From Haloprofundus halobius (GTDB taxonomy: Archaea > Halobacteriota > Halobacteria > Halobacteriales > Haloferacaceae): a stretch of DNA of 64,000 nucleotides. The notes under the pieces are model-generated. The model had not been told where the DNA came from, ran no database searches, and saw nothing but the letters and a program-made list of their open reading frames with translations. Made by a program: the position numbers and the translations under genes. The stretch is from assembly GCF_020097835.1 (NCBI RefSeq), contig NZ_CP083666.1, positions 496,001 to 560,000 of the forward strand. Direction: 5' to 3'. Positions 1 through 7,609 of the stretch are shown piece after piece; within the stretch, counting starts at the first letter, position 1, and every line of letters starts with the position of its first letter.

Positions 1-418
1 CGAGTTCCTCGATGGAAAAGTTGCTCACGCCGACGTTTCGAATCCGGCCCGCGTCGGCGAGTTCGTCGAACGCGCCGAGCGTCCGCTCGGGGTCGTAGGC
101 GTCGATGGGTCGGTGGACGTACAGCAGGTCCGCATACTCGACGTTCAGTCGCCGGAGACTCTCAGTCGCGCTCGACAGCACGTCGTCGTAGCCGAGTTTG
201 TCGGCCCACACTTTCGTCGCGACGACGACGTCCTCGCGCGGTACGGAACTCCCGGCGAGCCCTCGGCCGACCGCGTCCTCGTTGTCGTAAATCTGGGCCG
301 TATCGAGGTGTCGATACCCCCCGTCGAGCGCCGTCTGGACGCTCTCGACGCCCGACTCGCCGTCGAGCCCCATCGTTCCGAGGCCAACCGGTGGAAGCGT
401 CGTCTCGCGGTCGCTCAC
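1..418 (-). CDS. Aldo/keto reductase (3' end beyond window)
   Basis: The first 139 residues of an NAD(P)H-dependent aldo/keto reductase are visible; the C-terminal half lies beyond the left edge. The family's catalytic tetrad can be placed at Asp39, Tyr44 (HLDTAQIYDN), Lys69 (VVVATKVW) and His102 (LLYVHRP). The N-terminus TLPPVGLGTMGL is the usual first strand. The GTG start at 418 overlaps the TGA stop of the upstream HAD gene in the four bases GTGA, so the two are translationally coupled and probably co-transcribed. The substrate cannot be read from sequence. A second, unrelated-subgroup reductase lies at 52123-53097. Confidence 0.9.
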   Translation of the reverse strand, partial: MSDRETTLPPVGLGTMGLDGESGVESVQTALDGGYRHLDTAQIYDNEDAVGRGLAGSSVPREDVVVATKVWADKLGYDDVLSSATESLRRLNVEYADLLYVHRPIDAYDPERTLGAFDELADAGRIRNVGVSNFSIEEL

Positions 419-1125
419 GCGCCCGTACCCCCATCGAACGCGGAGGACTGCGGTGCCGGGTCGGTGACCGCCACGCCGTCGATATCGAGCAGTCCGGTGA
501 GCGTCTCGATCTCGTACGTCGGTTCGACGTCGAGGAGATAGTCCGCGCGGTGTTCGCGACGGATGAACACCGAGTCGAGTCCGGCGTTGTGCGCGGCGAG
601 CACGTCGGTGGCGCTGTCGCCGACGAACAGCGCGTTCTCGGCATCGAGATCCGCGAGGGCCTTGTCGACGTAGTGGGTGCTCGGTTTCTTTCGCGTCACG
701 CTCTCGGGGATGGGTTCGCGGCCGTACGCCGTCTCGAACAGGTCCGTCACCCCGAAGTGCGAGAGCACGAAATCGACCGTCGCCTGCTGGTTCGAAGAGA
801 CGATGCCGAGCGGGTGGTCGAGCGAGCGCACGGTGTCGAAATCGTCGTACAGCGCCTTCCGACCGGCGCGGATTTCGTCCTGCTGTGCGCGGGAGGCGAT
901 GCGGTCGCGGGCGGCGAAGAACGTCTCGGGGTCGAAACCGTACGTGTCGGCGACGGTGGTCAGGCTCTCGGGCGTCACGCCGAACGTCATCGCGTCTACG
1001 TGGTCTTCGCGGGGGTCGTCGACGCCGCAGTCGGCGAATGCCTCGCGCGCCGCGCGTTCGAGCACGGTGAACTCGACGAGACTCACTAACACCCCGTCGT
1101 TGTCGAAGATGATTGCGTCGTACAC
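415..1125 (-). CDS. HAD-family hydrolase (phosphoglycolate phosphatase-like)
   Basis: A 236-residue HAD-superfamily phosphatase. Motif I is FDNDGVL (Asp8 nucleophile, Asp10), motif II is the serine in GIVSSNQQ, the lysine of motif III is in the RKKPSTHY stretch, and motif IV is FVGDSATDV. The inserted helical cap between motifs I and II fits the phosphoglycolate phosphatase/beta-phosphoglucomutase branch. The start is GTG at 1125, about 28 bases after a TATA-like ATTTTTG (1150-1157), which suggests a leaderless transcript. It is the first gene of a two-gene unit with the aldo/keto reductase. The physiological phosphoester is unknown. Confidence 0.9.
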   Translation of the reverse strand: MYDAIIFDNDGVLVSLVEFTVLERAAREAFADCGVDDPREDHVDAMTFGVTPESLTTVADTYGFDPETFFAARDRIASRAQQDEIRAGRKALYDDFDTVRSLDHPLGIVSSNQQATVDFVLSHFGVTDLFETAYGREPIPESVTRKKPSTHYVDKALADLDAENALFVGDSATDVLAAHNAGLDSVFIRREHRADYLLDVEPTYEIETLTGLLDIDGVAVTDPAPQSSAFDGGTGA

Positions 1126-1286
1126 TATCGTGAACTGACGACCGAGATGTCAAAAATCATCCGCCGTTCGAGCGGTGTCGACGTACCGCCCCCGAACTCA
1201 CCGACAAACGAATCTTTTAGCGCCTCGCGGCCAACCGTTTTCGCGATGGCGAAGTCCACAACGGTCGGTATCGACTGGGAGGGACG

Positions 1287-2351
1287 ATGACCCGCACCGT
1301 CTGTATCGTCGGTGCGGGTGCCGCGGGCGTCGGCGCGGCGTACGCGCTCGGAGACGCCGATGTAGACGTGACGATTCTGGAGAAGAGCCGCGGGGTCTGC
1401 GGACGGGCGGCGACGCGCCGCCGGAACGGCTGTCGGTACGACCACGGCGCGAACTACCTGAAAGACGCCGACGAGCGCACCGTCGAGCTCGTCGAAGACC
1501 TCGGTGGCGACGGACTCGTCGCCTTCGACGACCCGGTGTGGACGTTCGACGCTGACGGACGGGTGTCGGAATCCGACCGCGACCCGGAGACGAAGTACAC
1601 GTGGGAAGACGGCGTCACGCAACTCGCCAAGCGTCTGCTCGCGCGGGCCGAGACGGAAGTGCGCCGGGAGACGCGCGTCGAGCGCATCCAGCGCGGCAGC
1701 GGCCGCGAACACGTCGACGAGGACGCCAACGGCGACCGATGGTACCTGGTCGACACCGACGGCGGGTCGCACGGTCCCTTCGACGCGGTCGTACTGACAC
1801 CGCCCGCCCCGCAGACCGCTGGACTCCTCGCGGAGACGAAGTGGCACAGCGAACATCTCCCGGCGCTGCGCGAAGCCGTCGGGGCGGTGCGCTACCGGAC
1901 GATTCACTCGGTGATGCTCCATTATCCATTCGAGGTGGACGTCCCCTACTACGCGCTCGTCAACACGGACAGCGAGCACGATATCGGGTGGCTCTCGCGC
2001 GAGGAGTGCAAACGCGGGCACGTCCCCGACGGCGAGAGTCTCCTCGTGGTACAGATGGCCCCGCACTGGTCCGAGCAGCACTACGACGACCCGCTTTCGG
2101 AGACGGCCGACGCCGTCGCCGCGAAGGTGGCGGAGTTGATGGACGACGACCGACTCACCGAGTTCGACTGGACCGACGACCAGGGCTGGCGCTACGCGCA
2201 ACCGAACTCGGGCGCGAACGAGGAGATTCTCCGCCGCGGCGAGTCGGATGGGCTGTTCTTCGCGGGCGACTGGGTCGCCGGCGAGGGCCGCGTCCATCTG
2301 GCGCTGTGGAACGGCGTCGGGGTGGGTGAGCGGATCGGGGAGTCGCTCTGA
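1287..2351 (+). CDS. FAD-dependent amine oxidase/renalase-like oxidoreductase
   Basis: A 354-residue flavoprotein. The N-terminal dinucleotide-binding motif GAGAAGVGAAYAL begins at residue 9 and is followed by the acidic strand end ILEKSRGVCGR and by RYDHGANYL, a pattern of the renalase-like COG3380 branch. The C-terminus FFAGDWVAGEGRVHLAL is the usual second FAD contact. It is predicted to be a soluble cytoplasmic oxidase or dehydrogenase. The ATG follows the purine-rich GGGAGGGACG, a plausible ribosome-binding site. It is transcribed away from the HAD/aldo-keto pair and converges on the Rieske gene. The substrate is not inferable. Confidence 0.87.
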   Translation: MTRTVCIVGAGAAGVGAAYALGDADVDVTILEKSRGVCGRAATRRRNGCRYDHGANYLKDADERTVELVEDLGGDGLVAFDDPVWTFDADGRVSESDRDPETKYTWEDGVTQLAKRLLARAETEVRRETRVERIQRGSGREHVDEDANGDRWYLVDTDGGSHGPFDAVVLTPPAPQTAGLLAETKWHSEHLPALREAVGAVRYRTIHSVMLHYPFEVDVPYYALVNTDSEHDIGWLSREECKRGHVPDGESLLVVQMAPHWSEQHYDDPLSETADAVAAKVAELMDDDRLTEFDWTDDQGWRYAQPNSGANEEILRRGESDGLFFAGDWVAGEGRVHLALWNGVGVGERIGESL

Positions 2352-2363
2352 GCGCTCCGCCGA

Positions 2364-4133
2364 CTACTCGCTTCCGACCCCTTCGTGTATCTTCTCGCCG
2401 CGCTGTAACCGCGAGGCGATGGTGAACGTCTGCTCGCGCTCGCGGCGCGTCGGGAAGTGCGCCGCCAGGTAGCGCGCGACGGCGACGACGAGCGTCCGGA
2501 CCTCCTCGGGTGAGCCCTCCCGCTCGTCAATCTGTGCGAATCCGGCTTCGAGCGCCTGGTACGTGTGGAACCCGGCGTCCTCGCGGAGTAGTGCCTCGCC
2601 GAGTCGCTCTCGGAGCGTCGACAACTCGCCGCCGGCGTCGAGGTAGTGCGCCGCGGCGCGACCGGCGTCGTTCACCTCGCCCTCCATCTCGAACGTCATC
2701 CGGAGGTCGCCCAGCAGTTCGTCGGGGTCGGCGCTCTCGGCCCCGCGCTCGGGAATCGGCGCGGCGGGCGTGTTGAGGAATCGGTCGAGGTAGACGTTGA
2801 CCGCCGCGTCGAACACGCCTCTGTACAGTTCCGGCGCGTCGGTGCGCTGGCTCGCCTGATGGACCGCGTTCGCGTACGTGAACGTGTGGTGGACGGTGTT
2901 CCAGTCGGAGAACTCGTTGGCCGTCGAGAACTGCGCGACGCGCGTCGCGGCGGCGTAGGCGACCGCCCGGGCGAGTTGCTCGACGGTCGCGCCCGCTCGA
3001 ATCGCGTCTTCGAGCGATGAGACGACGCGTTCGGGGTCGTCGTCGCGGAGCGTCTCGGTGAACCCGTCGGGTTCGGTCCACTCCTTCCCGTCGCCTTCGG
3101 CGCGTAGGTCGTCCAATCGGGCAAACGAATCGTCGAGCATCCCCGCGAGATCGACGGGCTGGCGCCACGAGGAACGCTCCTCGCTGCGCGCGGCGGTGGC
3201 GAGGCCGTCGACCAGACTCGGGAGGAGGTGCTCGGCGTGGTCCCACCCGATGTGGTCGAGCGACTCGCACGCTTTGTTGACGAAGTCCATCGTGTGCCCC
3301 GTGTCGAGATAGCGGTGGTCGGTCGCCGCCGAGACGAGGATATCGGTCAGCTCCGCCTGCGTCGCGCCGGCGGCGATAGCCGTCCGGAGACAGCGCTCCG
3401 CGCCGTCGGCGTCGCGAACCTCGATGCAGTCGCGGAACCACGACTTCAGCCGCGAATGCGGCAGGTCGCGCGCCTCGAACGACTCCTGGTCGAACTTCGG
3501 CGGTTGGTTCGCGCAGTCGGCGGCGACGTGGACGAGTCCCTGATACAGCGCGCGCTTCTCGTCCTCGTCACGAAGCGCCGGAAGCACGTTCGCCATCGCC
3601 GCGAGAATGGTCAGTCCGGAACTCCACCCGCCCTCACGGTAGCGCGTGCCGAACAGGACGCCCGTCTCTACCTGTTCGCTCGGGTCGACGCCCGCGTCGA
3701 CGAGGCTGATTGCGGATTTCGCGAGGACGAGTCGGAGATTCTGTTCGAGACCGTCCTCGAGACGGTTCGCCCAGTGGTCGGCGGGCGGGTCGTCGCGCGT
3801 CGGCCGCGGGTCGACGTACACTGTTCCGTCGCGCAGTTCGACGGGGTAGCTCTCGACGTCGTCGGCCCACGGGTCGAACGTGTCGCCGCAGGAGAGTTCG
3901 AACCGGGCGTGGTGCCAGTGGCAGGTGAGGATACCGTCCTCGACGCTGCCCTCGGTCAAAGGAAAGCCCATGTGCGGGCATCGGTTGTCGACGGCGCGGA
4001 CTTCGCCCTCGTGGTGGAACAACGCGATTGCCCGCCCCTGCACGTTCACGAGTTTTCGGCCCGCATCGGCCAGTTCACCTTCGCTTCCGACTTCGACGAG
4101 TTCGGACCCGGCGTCCGGCGTGTCGGTACTCAT
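2364..4133 (-). CDS. Rieske [2Fe-2S] protein with three-repeat helical domain
   Basis: A 589-residue protein. Residues 10-110 form a Rieske-type ferredoxin domain with ligands Cys52-His54 and Cys71-His74 (RCPHMGF and TCHWHHARFEL). Residues 130-575 are mostly helical and contain what look like three diverged repeats. Each begins with an AGA or AGG turn and carries a His-Thr pair: residues 252-310 (H280-T281), 378-450 (H416-T417) and 498-560 (H523-T524). The Rieske domain probably donates electrons to a catalytic C-terminal part, which I do not recognise. ATG at 4133 is chosen because it opens the Rieske domain and lies about 29 bases from a TATA-like CGTTTTGTG. Open reading upstream of this start has no protein-like features. 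Confidence 0.85.
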   Translation of the reverse strand: MSTDTPDAGSELVEVGSEGELADAGRKLVNVQGRAIALFHHEGEVRAVDNRCPHMGFPLTEGSVEDGILTCHWHHARFELSCGDTFDPWADDVESYPVELRDGTVYVDPRPTRDDPPADHWANRLEDGLEQNLRLVLAKSAISLVDAGVDPSEQVETGVLFGTRYREGGWSSGLTILAAMANVLPALRDEDEKRALYQGLVHVAADCANQPPKFDQESFEARDLPHSRLKSWFRDCIEVRDADGAERCLRTAIAAGATQAELTDILVSAATDHRYLDTGHTMDFVNKACESLDHIGWDHAEHLLPSLVDGLATAARSEERSSWRQPVDLAGMLDDSFARLDDLRAEGDGKEWTEPDGFTETLRDDDPERVVSSLEDAIRAGATVEQLARAVAYAAATRVAQFSTANEFSDWNTVHHTFTYANAVHQASQRTDAPELYRGVFDAAVNVYLDRFLNTPAAPIPERGAESADPDELLGDLRMTFEMEGEVNDAGRAAAHYLDAGGELSTLRERLGEALLREDAGFHTYQALEAGFAQIDEREGSPEEVRTLVVAVARYLAAHFPTRREREQTFTIASRLQRGEKIHEGVGSE

Positions 4134-4287
4134 GAGAGACGGTGACGTGTACCAGACACAAAACCGTTCGCTGGAGCGGATTTTTGCAATCGTTCTGTCA
4201 CGACCCGAACGACGCGAGACGTACCGAGACGTGCGATAGCGTGCCGCAGACTGGTTCGGTACCCGAGACAGTTCGGCGACGCGATGA

Positions 4288-4296
4288 TTTATATGG
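4288..4296 (+). promoter_or_regulatory. TATA element for the PHP-domain gene
   Basis: TTTATATGG lies about 28 bases before GTG 4320. The spacing fits an archaeal promoter giving a leaderless transcript and favours GTG 4320 over the upstream ATGs at 4284 and 4293. Confidence 0.55.
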
Positions 4297-4319
4297 CAGC
4301 ACGCGTAGTTCCTATAACC

Positions 4320-5375
4320 GTGTCGCTCACCCTCCGCATCGATCCCCACGTCCACTCCGAGGCGTCGTACGACGGGACCGACCCGGTCGACCTCATCCTG
4401 GAGCAGGCGGCCGAAATCGGTCTCGACGCGGTGGTCGTCACCGACCACGACGCCATCGAGGAGTCGCTTCGCGCGGCCGAACTCGCGCCGCTGTACGGCC
4501 TCGTCGGTATCCCCGGCGTCGAAGTCTCCACCGCCGAAGGTCACCTGCTGGCCATCGGCGTCGAGGAGATGCCGCCGAAGCGACGGCCCTACGGCGAGAC
4601 CGTCGAGTGGGTCCACGACCACGGCGGCGTCGCCATCGTCCCGCACCCGTTCCAGCGGAGTCGCCACGGCGTCAAACGACGGGTGCTCGACGCGCTCGTC
4701 TCCGACGACGCGAACGCCGCCGATGCGGGTGAACCCGCCGATTCGGACGTACTCGCCACCGATACCGACGGCGGGTCCGCGAATGGCGCGAACGAATCCT
4801 CGTCGGATGCGGGCGGGCCCGACGGCGGCGACGAGAACTCCGAGGCCGCCGACGTGGCCGCCTCCCGCGCGCCGGACGCGGTCGAGGTGTACAACTCGTG
4901 GCTGTTCACCGGCTACAAGAACCGCCGCGCGCGGCGGTTCGCGGACGCACACGGCTACCCCGGTGTCGCCGCCAGCGACGCGCACTCGCTGTCGCTCGTC
5001 GGGCGAGCGTACACCGAACTCACGATTCCGGACGCGACGCGCGCAGACCTCGACGCGTCGCTGATTCTCGACGCCGTTCGCGGCGGCGCGACGGAGGTAC
5101 AGGGTCGGCGGACGCCGATTCCCATTTCTGCGCGTCACTACGCCATCGGCGCGGCCAGACAGAGCGGCTACTACGCGAAACTCGGCGCGCTCCGGAGCGG
5201 AAAGGCGGCGAAAGCCGGCGCGTTGCTGAGCGGCAAGGCCGCCGTGACCAGCGCGGTGCTCGGCGGACGGGCGGCGAAGACGAGCGCCGCGCTCGGACGG
5301 CGGTACGCCGTTCTCGGCGCGATGCGCGGCGCGCGCCTCCTCTCGAATCTCTCGCCGCTGTCGCGCTCGTTGTAG
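4320..5375 (+). CDS. PHP-domain metal-dependent phosphoesterase with basic repeat tail
   Basis: A 351-residue protein. PHP motifs run DPHVHSEASYDG (8-19), VVVTDHD, GVEVSTAEGH, AIVPHPF and VAASDAHS, which supply the usual metal-binding His, Asp and Glu set. A low-complexity acidic insert of about 60 residues (SDDANAADAGEPADSD and onwards) splits the domain before DAVEVYNSW. The last 80 residues are Ala/Gly/Lys/Arg-rich and repeat a unit like LLSGKAAVTSAV, with a net positive charge unusual in a haloarchaeal proteome. The substrate may be a nucleotide or small phosphoester, as for other stand-alone PHP proteins. A shorter paralogue lies at 8814-9500. Confidence 0.85.
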   Translation: MSLTLRIDPHVHSEASYDGTDPVDLILEQAAEIGLDAVVVTDHDAIEESLRAAELAPLYGLVGIPGVEVSTAEGHLLAIGVEEMPPKRRPYGETVEWVHDHGGVAIVPHPFQRSRHGVKRRVLDALVSDDANAADAGEPADSDVLATDTDGGSANGANESSSDAGGPDGGDENSEAADVAASRAPDAVEVYNSWLFTGYKNRRARRFADAHGYPGVAASDAHSLSLVGRAYTELTIPDATRADLDASLILDAVRGGATEVQGRRTPIPISARHYAIGAARQSGYYAKLGALRSGKAAKAGALLSGKAAVTSAVLGGRAAKTSAALGRRYAVLGAMRGARLLSNLSPLSRSL

Positions 5376-5402
5376 GGGGCGTTCGTCGCGCACCGAGCGC
5401 TC

Positions 5403-5572
5403 ATCGACGCCGCCGCTGGACGAGCGAACCGAGGCACTCGTCGCCGCGCCGGACACACTCGGCCCCGAAGTGCTGGACGCGCTCGTCGCCGACCGCGGTC
5501 GGCGTCTCTCACCTCCGAGTACCTCGGGTACGAGGTGACAGTCGGCACCGACGGGCTCGCGGTCATCCGGTG
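5403..5572 (+). pseudogene. Possible frameshifted gene remnant
   Basis: Between two genes, one frame reads LDERTEALVAAPDTLGPEV and continues to a point near 5505. A second frame then reads LTSEYLGYEVTVGTDGLAVI to a TGA at 5572. Together they resemble the C-terminal half of a small soluble protein broken by one frameshift. No start codon is visible. The call rests only on protein-like composition and may be chance. Confidence 0.25.
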
Positions 5573-5588
5573 AGCACGAACGGCGGAC

Positions 5589-5858
5589 TCACGACTCTAT
5601 CTTCTCGACGATCTTCTTCGCCTCGTCGCGCGCCGTCTCTTCGCCCGCCTGTTTCTTGATGAGCACGCTCTCGACTTCCCAGTCGTCGCTGTTCTCGCGT
5701 TTGCCGGTCCGGACCTCGCTGCCCTCCGAGACCGACTGTGCGGCGTCGGCGGCCCAGTCGGGCGTCCGAATCGTCTCGAACTCGTCGGGGTCGCGAAAGC
5801 GAACGTGGTAGTAGTCGTCGCCCGCTTCGACGGTCTGAACGTCGGGTGCGTCGGCCAT
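5589..5858 (-). CDS. Small haloarchaeal protein, function unknown
   Basis: An 89-residue acidic protein beginning MADAPDVQTVEAGDDYYHVR. It contains FRDPDEFETIRTPDWA followed by a charged tail ending VEKIES. It has no signal peptide or membrane segment. The first half could be a small beta-domain and the C-terminal 25 residues a helix. ATG 5858 is the first plausible start; upstream reading frame is low quality. It stands alone upstream of carA on the same strand, with about 110 bases between them. I do not recognise a characterised homologue. Confidence 0.75.
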   Translation of the reverse strand: MADAPDVQTVEAGDDYYHVRFRDPDEFETIRTPDWAADAAQSVSEGSEVRTGKRENSDDWEVESVLIKKQAGEETARDEAKKIVEKIES

Positions 5859-5970
5859 CGGAGTGGGTACTACGACCAGCGGGGTAAAAGGGAGGCCTGA
5901 ATCTACGTGTGACGGACCCGCCGCTCGCCGTTCCGGTGTGAGTGCGAAAAAACGTCCGTGATGCGGGCTC

Positions 5971-7044
5971 TCAGTCGGAGGCGACGAGGCGGCGCTTGCC
6001 GACCGTCTCACCGAGTTCGAGCACGTCGTCGAAGAAGCCGAGCGAGTCGTTCGGGCCGGGGTTCGCCTCGGGGTGGTACTGACGCGTGATGACGTTCAGT
6101 TCCTCGCTCGCCAACCCCTCTGCGGTGTCGTCGTTGACGTTGACCTGCGTCACGTCGAGGTTGCCGGGGTCGGCGACGGTGTAGCCGTGGTTCTGCGTCG
6201 TCATCACGACCTTTCCGCTGTCGAGGTCGCGGACCGGTTGGTTGACACCGCGGTGGCCGAACGCCATCTTCTCGGTGTCGCCGCCGAGCGCACGGGCGAC
6301 GATCTGCTGGCCGAGGCAGATACCGGCGACGGCGACGTCGTCGTCCTCGACGAACGCCTCGACGAGCGACTGGGCGTTCGAGAAGTTCGCCGGGTCGCCC
6401 GGACCGTTCGAGACGAACAGCACGTCCGGGTCGATGTCCGCGACGGTGCTCTCGGAGACGTCGTACGGGAGGACGTGGACGTCCGCGCCGCGTTCGCGCA
6501 GCGAGGAGACGATGGAGCCCTTCGCCCCGCAGTCGACGAGCGCGACGGTCGGGCCGTCACCCTCGTAGTGGCGCGCTTCGGGGACCGTCACCTGCGAGCC
6601 GATGTCGGTGTGCTCGCTCATCCCGTTGCACTTCGCCAGTTCCTCGCGGGCGTCTTCGGGCGTTACGTCGTCGCCGACGGCGATGCCGCACTTCATCGCT
6701 CCCTCCTCGCGAACCGTGGTGACGAGTTCGCGCGTGTCGAGGTGGTCGATGGCGGGGACGCCCTCGGCGGTGAGCCACGTCGCTACGTCGTCGGTGAACT
6801 CCCGAGCGAGCGCCGCGCGCGGGTGAACGCGAGAGGACTCGAATCGCTCCCGCCGGACGCCGTAGTTTCCGATGAGGGGGTACGAAAAGGTGAGCACCTG
6901 TTCCTCGTACGAGGGGTCGGTGAGGCTCTCTTCGTATCCTGTGTAGGCGGTCGTGAACACCAGTTCTCCGCGGGCGCGTCCTGGTGCACGTCCACGTCCT
7001 TCGACGACGCGTCCGTCAGCCAGCGCGATGTAGGCGTCCGACAT
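5971..7044 (-). CDS. carA: Carbamoyl-phosphate synthase, glutaminase (small) subunit
   Basis: A 357-residue glutaminase subunit that hydrolyses glutamine and passes ammonia to the large subunit, feeding arginine and pyrimidine synthesis. The N-terminal CPSase small-chain domain (1-150) includes FTTAYTGYEESLTDPSY. The class I amidotransferase domain has Cys243 in GICLGQQ and His324/Glu326 in YHPEANPGP, with NGPGDP forming the oxyanion region. ATG 7044 lies about 28 bases from a TATA-like CTTATTAC (7069-7076), so the transcript is probably leaderless. The large subunit carB is not in this window. The gene is divergent from an Lrp/AsnC regulator across a palindromic region. Confidence 0.97.
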   Translation of the reverse strand: MSDAYIALADGRVVEGRGRAPGRARGELVFTTAYTGYEESLTDPSYEEQVLTFSYPLIGNYGVRRERFESSRVHPRAALAREFTDDVATWLTAEGVPAIDHLDTRELVTTVREEGAMKCGIAVGDDVTPEDAREELAKCNGMSEHTDIGSQVTVPEARHYEGDGPTVALVDCGAKGSIVSSLRERGADVHVLPYDVSESTVADIDPDVLFVSNGPGDPANFSNAQSLVEAFVEDDDVAVAGICLGQQIVARALGGDTEKMAFGHRGVNQPVRDLDSGKVVMTTQNHGYTVADPGNLDVTQVNVNDDTAEGLASEELNVITRQYHPEANPGPNDSLGFFDDVLELGETVGKRRLVASD

Positions 7045-7065
7045 TACGAGAAACACATGAGACCC

Positions 7066-7120
7066 GGGGTAATAAGTGCTTCTTTCGTAGCGAAGTTACG
7101 AATTTCGTAATCGGTATAAC
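7066..7120. promoter_or_regulatory. Divergent carA/Lrp promoters with palindromic half-sites
   Basis: Two TATA-like elements, CTTATTAC for carA (minus, 7069-7076) and GGTATAAC for the regulator (plus, 7112-7119), flank three half-sites. These are TTCGTA (7084-7089) and the near-perfect palindrome TTACGAATTTCGTAA (7096-7110). A dimeric regulator bound here could block both promoters at once. The adjacent Lrp protein is the natural candidate, by inference from position. Confidence 0.55.
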
Positions 7121-7141
7121 CCCCGCGGTACACGTCGGTGT

Positions 7142-7561
7142 ATGGACGACCTGGACCGCCGCATCCTGAACGTCCTCCGACGGGACGCACGGACGCCCTA
7201 CACGGAGATCGCCGAGCGAGTCGGAACGTCCGAGGGGACGATTCGAAACCGCGTCGAGCGGATGACCACCGAGGGCGTCATCGAACGCTTCACCGTCTCG
7301 ACCCGAACGGGCAACATCAAGGCGATGGTCGAGATTTCGGTCGAGATGAACGTCAACACGAGCGAAGTTTCGGAACGGCTCGCCGACTGGGAGACCGTCG
7401 ACTTCGTCTGGCAGGTCTCCGGCGAGGAGGACATCGTCCTCATCGTCGACGCCGCGGACACGCGCGCGGTTAACGACCTCATCACGCGAGCGCGCGAGAT
7501 GGAGCAGATAAAGAGCACGAAGACGCGACTCATCCTCGACGAGCGCCTCGGCCAAGCGTAA
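7142..7561 (+). CDS. Lrp/AsnC-family transcription regulator
   Basis: A 139-residue regulator. The N-terminal winged helix-turn-helix (LDRRILNVLRRDARTPYTEI, GTSEGTIRNRVERM) is followed by a hinge and a C-terminal RAM ligand-binding domain with VDFVWQVSGEEDIVLIVDA. Lrp proteins usually sense amino acids and bind as dimers or octamers. The ATG is about 27 bases from GGTATAAC, which indicates a leaderless mRNA. Its divergent placement from carA suggests control of carbamoyl-phosphate supply and its own expression; this is inferred, not shown. Confidence 0.93.
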   Translation: MDDLDRRILNVLRRDARTPYTEIAERVGTSEGTIRNRVERMTTEGVIERFTVSTRTGNIKAMVEISVEMNVNTSEVSERLADWETVDFVWQVSGEEDIVLIVDAADTRAVNDLITRAREMEQIKSTKTRLILDERLGQA

Positions 7562-7609
7562 CGGCCCCTAACGTTTTCGCGGTCGCTGACGTATCCCCGA
7601 GCGAACTGC

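Noticed and set aside
4134-5456. Long minus-strand open frame upstream of the Rieske start (antisense to the PHP gene)
   Set aside because: It has Arg-rich, repetitive composition typical of GC-rich antisense frames, and the Rieske domain has its own ATG and TATA-like element.
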